The notes: generated from the letters alone by a model not told the origin. A stretch of 64,000 nucleotides of DNA from JACDCY01 sp964350145 (GCA_964350145.1 CAYGJL010000015.1:1-64000), one strand, 5' to 3'. Shown: positions 52,900-61,943, numbered from the stretch's first letter. Program-made: numbers and translations.

Positions 52900-55773
52900 A
52901 TGCAGCTTCCGGAGCCGCCCCGGCTTTTCCTCGTTGACGGCTACGCCCTGATCTACCGCGCGTTCTATGCGCTGCTGGCCAGGCCGCTCACCACCAGCAA
53001 GGGCGAGAACACCTCCGCCGTCTGGGGAATCAGCAACTTCCTGCAGCGGCTCGTCACCGCGCAGAAGCCCGAGTACCTCGGCTGGGTGCACGACTCGGGG
53101 TTGTCCTTCCGGCACGAACGCTATCCCGCGTACAAGGCCACGCGGGAGAAACTGGCCGAAGACCTCCAGGCCGACTTCGACCGCGGGATGATTCGGATCT
53201 GCCAGCTGCTCGACGCCTACCGGATTCCGATCCTCGCGCTCGACGGGTACGAGGCTGACGACGTCATCGGCACCCTGGCACGCCGCGGAACCGAGAGCGG
53301 AGTGAGCGTCGTGGTCGTGTCGGGCGATAAGGACTTCCAGCAGCTCGTGCGGCCCGGCGTGTGGATTCTCAACCCGGGCCGCGGCGGCTCGGCTGCCGTC
53401 GAGGAGCAGTGGGTCGGGGTCGAGAACGCAAGTGAGCGGCTCGGCGTGCCGCCCGATCGCGTCACCGATTATCTCGCGCTCGTGGGCGATTCGTCCGACA
53501 ACGTGCCGGGCGTGCGTGGGATCGGCGACAAGACCGCGCGCGAGCTAGTGAACACTTACGGCGGACTCGAAGACATTCTGGCGCGCGCGGGCGAGATCAC
53601 CAAGAAGCGGCCGCGCGAGGCGTTGCAGGAGCACGCGGCGAACGCGCGCCTGTCGAAGGAACTGGTGACGATCCGCGAGGATCTCGGGATCCCGCTCGAC
53701 CTCGAGGCGCTGAAGCTGCGCGAGCCGGACCGCGACCAACTGCGCGACCTGTTCGTCGAGCTGGAGTTTCACGCGCTGGCGAAGGAAGCGGCGCCCGCGA
53801 AGCGCGCGCCGGAGCCGGGACTCGAGCGGCGGTACGAGACCGTCGAGACCGTCGAGCGAGTGAAGGCGGTCGTCGAAAGGGCGCGCAAGGCCGGCTCGTT
53901 CGCGCTCGACACGGAGACGGTGATCGCGGCCGGCGATCCGCCCAAGATCGACCCGCTGCGATCGAAGCTCATCGGCATATCGCTCGCGATCGCGCCGGGC
54001 GAGGCCTACTACTTCCCGCTGCGGCACCGGCAGCACGCGGCCGAGCAGACGGATTTTCTCATGGAGGTCTCCGGCGACAGCGCGCCGAAGAAGCGCGCGA
54101 CGAAAAAGGTCGAGAGCATCGCGTCTCGCCTGCTCGGCGGAGGCACCACGCAGCCGGTGAACAACCTCCCGCCGCTGGATTCGCCGGAGATGGCGCCGCT
54201 GCGAGAGCTGCTCGAGGACGCGTCGGTCGGCAAGAGCGCGCAGAACGCCAAGTTCGATCTGCTGGCGTTGCGGAAGGCGGGAGTCAATCTGCGCGGTCTC
54301 GAGTTCGACACGATGCTCGCGAGCTACGTGCTCGATCCCGGCCGCCGCTCGCACGGGCTCGACGTCCTCGCGCTGGAGTTCCTGCAGCACACCATGACGT
54401 CGTACGAAGACCTGTGCGGGAAGGGGAAGGACGCTCTGCGTTTCGACGAGTGCCCCGTGGAAGCGGCGCGCGACTATTCCTGCGAGGACGCGGACATCAC
54501 GCTGCGCCTGCGCGGGGTCTTCGAGCCCCAGTTGGAGAAGTTCGCGCTGAAGGAGCTGCTGCGCGACGTCGAGCTGCCGTTGGTGAACGTGCTCGCCGAG
54601 ATGGAGTGGACGGGCGTCGCGATCGACGACGACTGGTTCAAATCCCTCAAGGTGCGGTTCGAGCGCGAGCGCAAAGCGGTCGAGCAGAAGATCTACGAGA
54701 CTGCGGGCACCGAGTTCAACATCGCGTCGAACCTGCAACTGCGCGAGATACTGTTCGTGAAGCTGGGCCTCCCCGTGTTGAAGAAAACTGCGACGGGGCC
54801 CTCAACCGACGCGAGCGTGTTGCAGGAACTGGCGGAAGCGGGACACACGCTACCCGTGCTGCTGATGGAATACCGGGAGCTGGCGAAGCTCGAGAACACC
54901 TACCTCGACACGCTGCCCGAGCTGGTGAACCCACAGACGGGCCGGCTGCACACGTCGTTCAACCAGACCGTCGCCGCGACCGGGAGATTGTCGTCGAGCG
55001 ATCCGAACCTGCAGAACATTCCGATCCGTCGGGAGCTGGGCCGGGAGATCAGGCGCGGGTTCGTGCCGGAGAAAGGCTGGACGCTGATCGCCGCGGATTA
55101 TTCGCAGATCGAGCTGCGGCTGCTCGCGCACCTGTCGAACGATCCCGCGTTTGTGAATGCTTTTCACGCGGGCGGCGACATCCACCGACAAACAGCCTCG
55201 ATCATCTTCGACGTGCCCGTGGCGGATGTGACGGCCGAGATGCGCGCGCGCGCCAAGACGATCAACTTCGCCACGATCTACGGACAGGGTCCGCAGGCGC
55301 TGTCGCGGCAGCTGCACATCGAGCACGCCGAGGCGAAGGAATTCATCGCGAAGTACTTCGAGCGCTTCCAGGGGATCCGCGCCTACCTCGACTCGATGGT
55401 GGAGTTCGCGCGGGAGAACGGCTACGTGCAGACGCTCTTCGGGCGCCGGCGCTACATTCCGGAGCTGCGGGACCGCAACTTCAACATCCGCGCGTTCGGC
55501 GAGCGCACTGCGGCGAACTCACCGATCCAGGGCTCGGCCGCGGACCTCATCAAGCTGGCGATGATTCACATTCACAAGCTGCTCGGCGAGCGCGGGCTGC
55601 GGACGCGGATGCTCTTGCAGGTACATGACGAACTGGTGTTCGAGGTGCCGAACGACGAGCTGGACGTTGCGCAGACGCTCGTGAAGCAGGAGATGGAGCA
55701 CGCCGCGGAGCTTTCGGTTCCACTTGTCGTCGACGTTGGCGTTGGACGCAACTGGATGGAAACGAAGGAATAG
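52900..55773 (+). CDS. polA: DNA polymerase I
   Basis: 957 residues from the ATG at 52900, all three domains. 5'-3' exonuclease (1-300: LFLVDGYALIYRAFYA, GYEADDVIGTLA, GDSSDNVPGVRGIGDK). A 3'-5' exonuclease with its acidic residues intact (FALDTETV, AKFDLLAL, YSCEDADITL), so proofreading is expected. Polymerase motifs: ASTGRLSS-equivalent AATGRLSSSDPNLQNIP, DYSQIELRLLAHLS, and VHDELVFEVP. The 3' end (HAAELSVPLVVDVGVGRNWM) uses less GC-rich codons than the rest, and homologous copies of this end occur at 56.6 and 57.25 kb. Confidence 0.96.
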   Translation: MQLPEPPRLFLVDGYALIYRAFYALLARPLTTSKGENTSAVWGISNFLQRLVTAQKPEYLGWVHDSGLSFRHERYPAYKATREKLAEDLQADFDRGMIRICQLLDAYRIPILALDGYEADDVIGTLARRGTESGVSVVVVSGDKDFQQLVRPGVWILNPGRGGSAAVEEQWVGVENASERLGVPPDRVTDYLALVGDSSDNVPGVRGIGDKTARELVNTYGGLEDILARAGEITKKRPREALQEHAANARLSKELVTIREDLGIPLDLEALKLREPDRDQLRDLFVELEFHALAKEAAPAKRAPEPGLERRYETVETVERVKAVVERARKAGSFALDTETVIAAGDPPKIDPLRSKLIGISLAIAPGEAYYFPLRHRQHAAEQTDFLMEVSGDSAPKKRATKKVESIASRLLGGGTTQPVNNLPPLDSPEMAPLRELLEDASVGKSAQNAKFDLLALRKAGVNLRGLEFDTMLASYVLDPGRRSHGLDVLALEFLQHTMTSYEDLCGKGKDALRFDECPVEAARDYSCEDADITLRLRGVFEPQLEKFALKELLRDVELPLVNVLAEMEWTGVAIDDDWFKSLKVRFERERKAVEQKIYETAGTEFNIASNLQLREILFVKLGLPVLKKTATGPSTDASVLQELAEAGHTLPVLLMEYRELAKLENTYLDTLPELVNPQTGRLHTSFNQTVAATGRLSSSDPNLQNIPIRRELGREIRRGFVPEKGWTLIAADYSQIELRLLAHLSNDPAFVNAFHAGGDIHRQTASIIFDVPVADVTAEMRARAKTINFATIYGQGPQALSRQLHIEHAEAKEFIAKYFERFQGIRAYLDSMVEFARENGYVQTLFGRRRYIPELRDRNFNIRAFGERTAANSPIQGSAADLIKLAMIHIHKLLGERGLRTRMLLQVHDELVFEVPNDELDVAQTLVKQEMEHAAELSVPLVVDVGVGRNWMETKE

Positions 55774-55865
55774 TTTCAACGACATCTCCCGTCACGTTTT
55801 GCAGCGACCGCTCAGTTAGCTCAGGATACGGTGTGCTACCCGGCGATTCGCGAACGTGAAACTAC

Positions 55866-55879
55866 TACTACTAGTAGTA
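55866..55879. repeat. 14-bp palindrome related to the 35.5-kb palindrome
   Basis: TACTACTAGTAGTA within ACTACTACTACTAGTAGTAC, shortly after the polA stop. It shares its core with the 18-bp palindrome at 35486-35503. The stretch 55774-55952 contains no gene that I can support. Confidence 0.6.
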
Positions 55880-55952
55880 CCGCGATTTTTGGAACTACGA
55901 CCTGTCTTTAATCTTTGCTTGACTTTGCCTGCCCCCCCCTTCCGGAGGAACC

Positions 55953-56432
55953 GTGCTGACGCGGCCTCCGGGAGCGTGGCTGCTTATTGCACGCTTGACT
56001 CTTGGATTTACGGGGGCGTCCGCGGGGATCGCCTGCGGTTCTCAAATGTGTCCTGCAGGCGATATTGTGTCTCGTGACCCACTTCTTACGATCACGAGCG
56101 CACGGAATTCACAAACTGGTGCCGCCATTACTCGATTAACCCTCAGCGAAATTCGTGTGAATGCCAGACTACAAAACGCGACGGACGTCCAGTTCTACAC
56201 CAAGCACGAACTATCGCGAAACATCTCCGGAGATGGAGAGCGCTTGATCTGTAACGTGGAATGCGCGATCGGAGGTGAGCCGGGGCCGTGGGAATTCACC
56301 ATATCGGCTCCCGGATTTCAAGACAAGCGTGTGAGTTACGATTTGCGGTATGCTGGCACTGAGAGTGATAAATGCACAACCTACCTCGTCGGAGGTCTTT
56401 CCATAGACGTAATACTGGATCCTGCTCCATAA
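55953..56432 (+). CDS. Putative exported protein of unknown function
   Basis: 159 residues from a GTG with GGAGGAA upstream. A hydrophobic N-terminus (WLLIARLTLGFTGASAG) resembles a signal peptide. The C-terminal half (PWEFTISAPGFQDKRVSYDL) looks like a carboxypeptidase-regulatory-type beta-sandwich. Four later cysteines might form disulphides. Lower GC than neighbouring genes, and it sits between two copies of the polA 3' end, so it is probably acquired. Confidence 0.6.
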   Translation: MLTRPPGAWLLIARLTLGFTGASAGIACGSQMCPAGDIVSRDPLLTITSARNSQTGAAITRLTLSEIRVNARLQNATDVQFYTKHELSRNISGDGERLICNVECAIGGEPGPWEFTISAPGFQDKRVSYDLRYAGTESDKCTTYLVGGLSIDVILDPAP

Positions 56433-56530
56433 CCGGTGCCGTCCAGACTTCCGACCGTGCAACCGGTGGTGCCCGCGCGCTCCCAGCATCCGACGAGCCA
56501 GCGCACATCGATGATCGGACGGGTCTGTGG
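56433..56530 (-). pseudogene. Possible gene fragment (DUF6265-like WLVGCWE segment)
   Basis: The minus strand encodes IDVRWLVGCWERAGTTGCTV, which resembles the start of DUF6265-type domains. It lacks a start, breaks off at the polA-end copy on one side and degenerates on the other. A remnant inside the recombination hotspot is the simplest reading; the family match is tentative. Confidence 0.3.
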
Positions 56531-56531
56531 G

Positions 56532-56606
56532 CACGCGGCCGAGCTGTCGGTGCCGCTGGTGGTGGACATCGGCGTCGGGAAGAACTGGATGGAGACGAAG
56601 GAGTAG
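56532..56606 (+). pseudogene. polA: Second copy of the polA 3' end
   Basis: 24 codons plus stop encode HAAELSVPLVVDIGVGKNWM and then ETKE, differing from the intact PolA C-terminus only by V-to-I and R-to-K. Its codons are GC-rich like the host's. No polA sequence lies upstream of it. It is probably the ancestral gene end, displaced when a different 3' end and cargo were acquired. Confidence 0.85.
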
Positions 56607-56624
56607 GATCGCTCCTGGTGTGGC

Positions 56625-57158
56625 CTATGGCTTTTTGCGGTAGATCCCGCGAAAGGTTTCGCGCCAGCTCGTCCCGCCGTCGGTGGAAATGAGCCAGAGC
56701 TGCTCCACGGTGCCATCGGCGCTGGGTGTCCACCTCAGCCGATCCAGCACGGGGCCGTTTGGTGTCTGCCGCGCCGATTTTCCGCTCAGCTCCATCGCGC
56801 CGTCGCGGTAATCGCCTTCGAGACGCAGGATCGTGCCGCCGCCGCCGACCCATAGCTGATTCCAGCGGCTCGTCGCGGGCTCCCAGAAGTTGAGGCTCGT
56901 ACCGCTGCCGCCTCTTCGGTCCCGCCACTCTTCGAGCACCGCGCACCCCTGGGAGACCGAGGTGATGCGACTGGTGCCGATCGTGTCACCCTTTGCGTTG
57001 GTGACGACCCAATCTCCGACCCAGAAATCGAACCGACGAAATTCCTCGGCCGCACAAGCCGGCGGCGGAGGTGTCTGCTGCGCCGACGCATCGTTTGTCA
57101 GCGCCAACGCCGCGACCGACATGAAGCAAAACGGAACGCGCATCCAGATCCTTGTCAT
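56625..57158 (-). CDS. Secreted protein of unknown function (DUF1579-like)
   Basis: 177 residues from the ATG at 57158; signal peptide ending NDASAQ. The mature part begins FRRFDFWVGDWVVTNAKGDT, the FDFWVG(E/D)W signature seen in DUF1579-like exported proteins, followed by beta-strand repeats (NQLWVGGGGTILRLEGDYRD). The start overlaps by 4 nt the stop codon of a truncated MFS 3' end, so it was once cotranscribed behind an MFS gene like the one now at 58.7-60.1 kb. Confidence 0.7.
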   Translation of the reverse strand: MTRIWMRVPFCFMSVAALALTNDASAQQTPPPPACAAEEFRRFDFWVGDWVVTNAKGDTIGTSRITSVSQGCAVLEEWRDRRGGSGTSLNFWEPATSRWNQLWVGGGGTILRLEGDYRDGAMELSGKSARQTPNGPVLDRLRWTPSADGTVEQLWLISTDGGTSWRETFRGIYRKKP

Positions 57159-57235
57159 GCCCCTCCCGCGGCTTGGTACGCCTGGTCCGAATACGCCCGA
57201 CGGTCCGGCACTCGACGCATCACCCACAGCGCGAG
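57155..57235 (-). pseudogene. Truncated copy of the MFS gene 3' end
   Basis: The minus strand encodes LALWVMRRVPDRRAYSDQAY and then QAAGGA and a stop, closely matching the C-terminus LALWVMRRVPDKRGYSAAY of the intact MFS gene at 58690. It is cut off at 57235, where a polA-end copy begins four bases later. It marks a recombination junction. Confidence 0.85.
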
Positions 57236-57239
57236 TTCC

Positions 57240-57263
57240 AACCGGATGGAGACTAAGGAGTAG
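57240..57263 (+). pseudogene. polA: Third copy of the polA 3' end
   Basis: 24 nt encoding NRMETKE and stop; 22 of 24 bases match the copy at 56583-56606. It directly follows the truncated MFS end and precedes the low-GC Fic segment. Confidence 0.75.
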
Positions 57264-57286
57264 CCCGAGACGGACCCCTTAACCGG

Positions 57287-57419
57287 ATTACCAGTACTAT
57301 TACCATAAAGATTACCATTAAAACACATTTAAGGCACTGACTAGGCTAGCTAACTTCATTATTAACACAGTGTTAGCACTACTTGACAATTACCATAGCA
57401 ATCACCAAATTGATTACCA
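57287..57419. repeat. Clustered ATTACCA motifs upstream of the Fic gene
   Basis: ATTACCA occurs at 57287, 57299, 57311, 57389 and 57413, with ATCACCA at 57401, within an AT-rich leader. The 12-base spacing of the first three and of the last three (57389, 57401, 57413) is regular. This looks like an operator array for the Fic gene or iterons of a former mobile element. Confidence 0.55.
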
Positions 57420-57454
57420 CATGAATAGGTCTTAGGGTTCTTCAAACGGTCCCG

Positions 57455-58693
57455 ATGCATAAATCCGCAATGGAGCCAATGGTTCCGGATGTTGCTCCAC
57501 TTGAGGATATCTCTCTCCGCTTATTGGCCGGGGCATCTGCGCTCGCCGCAACACTTCCGACGGAAACGAGTCGCACGGTTGCGGACTTACTCCGCGTCAC
57601 GAATTGCTACTACTCCAACCGCATTGAGGGACATAACACACACCCGGCGGACATCGAACGCGCAATGCGAAACGAGTTCGCCGAAGATCCGACGATTAGG
57701 ACTCTACAAAGAGAAGCGAGAGCCCATATCGAAGTCGAGGCGCTTGTAAACAAGCGCCTGAATGAAGAGCTGGCGATGCGAATCTCCAGCGCAGCCTTCA
57801 TCCGGTGGGTTCATCGCCAGTTCTATGATCGAGTGCCAGATGAACTTCGCTTTGTAGCTGATCCAAACACAAACAGGCGCGAACCGGTAATTCCGGGCGA
57901 CTTTCGACATCACGACGTGCTGGTTGGAACGCATTACCCGCCGCCGTTTGAAGACGTTCCTGAATTCCTTGATCGTTTCGAAGAAGCTTACCCGTTAGAT
58001 GGGACTCAGAGTGTCCGAACAATTGTCGCATTCGGCGCGAGTCACCATCGCCTCATGTGGATTCACCCATTCTCAGATGGCAACGGGCGAGTTATTCGAC
58101 TTTTTAGTTCAGCGTACGCTCGTCGAATAGGACTCGGGAGTTGCGGGCTTTGGTCAATATCCAGAGGACTGGCGCGAAGGCGCGCCGATTACATGTCGTA
58201 CCTAGCCGGCGCAGACTCAGTGCGGCGAAGCGATTACGACGGGCGAGGCGCCCTGTCGAATGCAGCACTCCTGGAATTCTGTGATTTTTTTCTAGATACT
58301 TGCCTTGATCAAGTCGCCTATATGCGTGAGCTACTCGACTTGGAGCACCTTGGCGAACGGTGCGTTCGGTACGCCAAGCTTCGTGCAGAAAATGCAGCAC
58401 CTGGCCCCTTTAGAGGAGCTGCACCAATTCGGGAAGAAGCGGGGCTGATCCTACGTGAAACATTGATACGGGGGGAAATACAGCGAGGCGAAGCACCTAG
58501 GATGACTGGATTGGGGCGTACAATCAGTGGGCAGGTCGTGAAGGGTTTGCTGGATGAGGGTTTGCTTAAGTCTGAATCTCCCAAGGGTTCCCTACGGGTA
58601 GGTCTGCCGAATCACGCGGTCCAGTATCTCTTTCCGCAACTTTTCCCGGAGGGAATCATTGCGGATTTCAAGACAACTATCGGCTTCGGCTAG
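57455..58693 (+). CDS. Fic-family adenylyltransferase
   Basis: 412 residues. Fic core HPFSDGNGRVIRL (His204; HxFx(D/E)GNGRxxR) for transfer of AMP from ATP to a target hydroxyl. An N-terminal inhibitory helix with SNRIEG (54-59) fits the (S/T)xxxE(G/N) motif, so it is a class II, intramolecularly inhibited Fic. The C-terminal part (about 320-400) looks like a winged helix (GRTISGQVVKGLLDEGLLKS), perhaps for DNA binding. Low GC compared with flanking genes; its stop overlaps the MFS stop convergently. Likely acquired. Confidence 0.9.
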   Translation: MHKSAMEPMVPDVAPLEDISLRLLAGASALAATLPTETSRTVADLLRVTNCYYSNRIEGHNTHPADIERAMRNEFAEDPTIRTLQREARAHIEVEALVNKRLNEELAMRISSAAFIRWVHRQFYDRVPDELRFVADPNTNRREPVIPGDFRHHDVLVGTHYPPPFEDVPEFLDRFEEAYPLDGTQSVRTIVAFGASHHRLMWIHPFSDGNGRVIRLFSSAYARRIGLGSCGLWSISRGLARRRADYMSYLAGADSVRRSDYDGRGALSNAALLEFCDFFLDTCLDQVAYMRELLDLEHLGERCVRYAKLRAENAAPGPFRGAAPIREEAGLILRETLIRGEIQRGEAPRMTGLGRTISGQVVKGLLDEGLLKSESPKGSLRVGLPNHAVQYLFPQLFPEGIIADFKTTIGFG

Positions 58694-60129
58694 TAGGCTG
58701 CCGAGTATCCGCGCTTGTCGGGCACCCTCCGCATCACCCACAGCGCGAGCACCATTCCCAGCCCGACCGTGACGACGCCCGCGCGATAGGCGAAGCCCTT
58801 GCCCATCGAGGGCATGAGACCGTCGACCGTGACGGCCCAGATCATCGGGCCGGCGATGGCTGCCGCGCGCGCGGACAGCACCATCAAGCCGAAGAACCGC
58901 CCGGCGTCGCGCTCGGGGATCAGCGTCAGCATGAGCGGGCGCTCGGTCGCGGCGACGCCGCCGTATACCAGGCCGATACCGACGCCGACGATCCAGAACG
59001 AAGTCTGCGTCGGCGCGAAGATCATCGCGGCCAACAGGAATATCCACGACGTGATCACGATGACGAGCGTGCGCCTGGGTCCGATTCGGTCCGCGAGATA
59101 GCCCCACGCATAGCTCCCGATCACCGCCGGAACGGTCAGCACGACGAACAGGATAGCTTCGCTGCCTTCCGAGAATCCCATCGCTTCGACGGCGTAGAGC
59201 GCCATCACTCCGATGATCGTGCCCATCGCGTCCTGGTACAGGAACGAGGTGACGATGAAGCGCGTGGCTCCCGGATATTTGCGCGATTCACGGAACGTAG
59301 CGATGACATCCTGAAACGCTTTCTTCCACTCGATCGCGCGCTTCTCGATGGCGGGACGGTGGTCGCGGCAAAAGAAGAAAAGCGGCAGCGAAAACAGCAG
59401 ATAGAGGATCGCCGTCGGAACGAAGGTGGATACGCGTCCGCCATGGTCCGTGAACGGCACCACCGCGCGGATGTCGCTCATCAGCGCTTCGGGCACGCCG
59501 CCCAGCAGCGGGATCGAGCCTGTGTAGAACGCGGTGCCGATCAGCACGCCGGTGATCGATCCCACGTATCCGATGGCCGTGCCCATGCCCGACAGCCTTC
59601 CCCACTCGCTGGCCGGCGCGAGCTCCGGCATCATCGCGTTGTAGAAAGGGAGCGCGCCCTGGTACGCGTAGTTGGCCACGATGAACGCGATGATGATCAC
59701 CGCCAGCGAGGAGCCCGAAATGCTGGCCGCGGCGGATCCCGGCGGTAGTCCGCCGATAACGCTCTCGCCGGAGAGCGGCACGATCGTCTGGCTCAGGATG
59801 CCGATCGTGGCGGTCGCGGCCACGGCGGCCAGAGTGAACCACACCACCCATGGCTTGCGTCGCTGCCGCGCGTCGGAGATAGCGCCGAACACCGGAATCG
59901 AGACAGCGACCAGCACGGACGCGATCACCGAACCGATCATTGCGACCGTGTTGGAGGCGCCCAAATCCTTGACCAGCCACACGACGAAAAACAGCGACAC
60001 GACGTTCATCGAGAAGATCGTGTTCGCGAAGTCGTAGAGTATCCAGCTCCAGCGTTCGCGCGCGGGCGCGCGAACGGCGATTATGTCACCAGCGCTGGTC
60101 TCTACCGGAAGCGGATGCGGCTTGTGCAT
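58690..60129 (-). CDS. UMF1/Atg22-like MFS transporter
   Basis: 479 residues, about 12 membrane helices. SWILYDFANTIFSMNVVSLF near the N-terminus is the signature of the UMF1 (Atg22-like) branch; ISDARQRRKPWV is the MFS loop-2/3 motif, and YLADRIGPRRTLVIV its repeat in the second half. Substrate unknown. A copy of its 3' end remains at 57155-57235. Divergent from the lipoprotein gene at 60187. Confidence 0.88.
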   Translation of the reverse strand: MHKPHPLPVETSAGDIIAVRAPARERWSWILYDFANTIFSMNVVSLFFVVWLVKDLGASNTVAMIGSVIASVLVAVSIPVFGAISDARQRRKPWVVWFTLAAVAATATIGILSQTIVPLSGESVIGGLPPGSAAASISGSSLAVIIIAFIVANYAYQGALPFYNAMMPELAPASEWGRLSGMGTAIGYVGSITGVLIGTAFYTGSIPLLGGVPEALMSDIRAVVPFTDHGGRVSTFVPTAILYLLFSLPLFFFCRDHRPAIEKRAIEWKKAFQDVIATFRESRKYPGATRFIVTSFLYQDAMGTIIGVMALYAVEAMGFSEGSEAILFVVLTVPAVIGSYAWGYLADRIGPRRTLVIVITSWIFLLAAMIFAPTQTSFWIVGVGIGLVYGGVAATERPLMLTLIPERDAGRFFGLMVLSARAAAIAGPMIWAVTVDGLMPSMGKGFAYRAGVVTVGLGMVLALWVMRRVPDKRGYSAAY

Positions 60130-60186
60130 GTGGTTAGACGATCCCCCTCACTCGACACGAAGTTGGCCGCGCACAAATTATCGGTC

Positions 60187-61125
60187 GTGTTGCATGCTCG
60201 CTCGCTGTATCTGGCCGCTGGAGTCGTCGCGGCGCTCCTGACGGGGTGCGGGGAGCGCGAACCCGAGCCGCGGCCGCCCGAACCGCTGCCGCCGGCGGTC
60301 GTCCCGTCCCCGCCCGTGGCCCAACTGACCGGCTGGCCGGCGGGACTGGGGCGCGCACTGGTGCTGCGCCTCGCTTCCCCCGGGGAAACGTACCGGCTGG
60401 TAGTTCCGGAACTCGGGGACAGCCGTTTCGCCGACAGCTCGATCTCCGTCAAGGTCGGCGACTCGATTCCCGTAGTCTTGCTCGGCCGCCGCGGCAAGGT
60501 CGGGCAAGCGGTGCTCGCGGTGCTGGATGCCGAGGCGGGAACCGGCGCTTGCCTGACGTGGCCATCGGCGGAGCTCGCCGCGCCGAGCTTCGATCAGCGA
60601 GCGAACGGCGCGGCGTGGCGCATAGCCGCGGAGCAGGATTCCGTGACGCCGGTGCTGATAGACTCTCTCTCGGGCATGCGGTCAGCCGACTCCGCCGCGC
60701 TGACGCGCACGGTCTACTCTCTGCTCCCCGACGTTCCCGCGCTGACGGACTCCACGTTGCGCGGAATCCCGTTCGCGATCCGCCGGGCATACGCCCTTCC
60801 CGCCGCCGGCATCTCGATCGTCGTCGCGGAGCTGGTCCGTACTTCCAGCTCCGAGGCAGATCCGCGCGAGCAGCGCCTTTTTCTGGTCGGTGAGCGAACG
60901 GTTGATGCACAGGCGCACGAGCTGGTCTTCTCCAGCGACATGACCGGCAGTGCTGACAACACTCCGGTGACGGAGCTTCTGGTTGCTCTAGTCTCGCGTG
61001 AATCCCGCAGACCGATTCTGGTGATCGGCGTCGAGGGCAGCGAGGGCGTGCGTCTGCACCTCATGCAGCGCGTCGGCCGCAGACAGTGGCGAAGTTCGTG
61101 GGCGAGCGTAGTGAGGTTCTGCTGA
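60187..61125 (+). CDS. Putative lipoprotein of unknown function
   Basis: About 312 residues from the GTG at 60187; the frame is open to an ATG at 60115, which would place 24 polar residues before the signal and overlap the MFS start. The signal ends at lipobox LLTGC, followed by a Pro/Glu-rich linker. The remainder has no recognised domain (LVVPELGDSRFADSSISVKV, RRPILVIGVEGSEGVRLHLM). Confidence 0.65.
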   Translation: MLHARSLYLAAGVVAALLTGCGEREPEPRPPEPLPPAVVPSPPVAQLTGWPAGLGRALVLRLASPGETYRLVVPELGDSRFADSSISVKVGDSIPVVLLGRRGKVGQAVLAVLDAEAGTGACLTWPSAELAAPSFDQRANGAAWRIAAEQDSVTPVLIDSLSGMRSADSAALTRTVYSLLPDVPALTDSTLRGIPFAIRRAYALPAAGISIVVAELVRTSSSEADPREQRLFLVGERTVDAQAHELVFSSDMTGSADNTPVTELLVALVSRESRRPILVIGVEGSEGVRLHLMQRVGRRQWRSSWASVVRFC

Positions 61126-61163
61126 CTCGCTCTACATCCTGCTGACACGAGCCGCCGCTACGG

Positions 61164-61943
61164 TCAGAGCCCCGTAGGGTGTTGCAGAAAAATCCAGGGG
61201 ATCGAAAACTTTTCGCCCACGTGCTCCGCGAGCGCGCGCACACCGAGCGTCTCGGTCGCGTAGTGACCGGCATAGAGAATTACGAGACCGCTGTCGGCGG
61301 CGCTCACCGCCGTCCAGTGCGCGCCTTCCCCGACGATCAGCGTGTCGATCTCCTGCTCGGCGGCTTCGCGTAGCGTTTCACTCGATGCGCCCGCGCCCGT
61401 GCAGATCGCCCATCGGCGCGTTCGATGTCCGCTCGCGATCGACGTAGTGCGCAACGTGCCGCCGTGTATCTCCGAGAAGAACGCGGCGCGCAGCGCCAGC
61501 TCCGCTGTGTCTATATCGCTTTCACCGCGAACACCGATGTCGATCGATTGAAAGCGGGCGAATCCGGCCGAAGGCGAGAGGCCGAGCTCCGCCGCTAGCA
61601 GGACGTTGTTGCCAAAGCGGCTGTGGCGGTCGAGCGGGAGGTGTGATGAGTACACGGCTACGTCGCCGGCGATCAACTGCTTCATGCGGTCGTAAGCGGG
61701 ACCCCTGATCGGCTCCAGTCCGCTCCAGAACATCCCATGGTGCACGAGGAGAATGGTCGCTCCCTCGCGTACGGCGCCGGCGACGGTCTGGGAGGAAAAA
61801 TCCACCGCGGCGGCGATTTTCGTGACACTGCCACTGTTGCCTAGCTGCAGTCCATTTACCGCGTGCGGGTAGTCGGGAGTGTTGCTTGTCTCCAGCGTGT
61901 CATCGAGGTAGCGAATCAGCTCAGGGAGCTTGGTGCCGGTCAT
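61164..61943 (-). CDS. Nif3/YbgI-like dinuclear metal-centre protein
   Basis: 259 residues. LVHHGMFW supplies the paired His ligands, AVYSSHLPLDRH the next, and the C-terminal VGEGAHWTAVSA and YAGHYATETLGVRAL the last. These are the metal site and hexamer elements of the Nif3 family (toroidal, GTP cyclohydrolase I type 2-like). Biochemical role not settled. 160 bp separate it from parB; that gap contains TGTGGACAA (62020) and TGTGGAAAT (62090), imperfect DnaA-box-like words. Confidence 0.9.
   Translation of the reverse strand: MTGTKLPELIRYLDDTLETSNTPDYPHAVNGLQLGNSGSVTKIAAAVDFSSQTVAGAVREGATILLVHHGMFWSGLEPIRGPAYDRMKQLIAGDVAVYSSHLPLDRHSRFGNNVLLAAELGLSPSAGFARFQSIDIGVRGESDIDTAELALRAAFFSEIHGGTLRTTSIASGHRTRRWAICTGAGASSETLREAAEQEIDTLIVGEGAHWTAVSAADSGLVILYAGHYATETLGVRALAEHVGEKFSIPWIFLQHPTGL

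Noticed and set aside
55774..58693. Classical integrative element at polA
   Set aside because: No integrase or recombinase gene and no tRNA-like att site; swapped MFS and polA ends fit stacked homologous recombination better.
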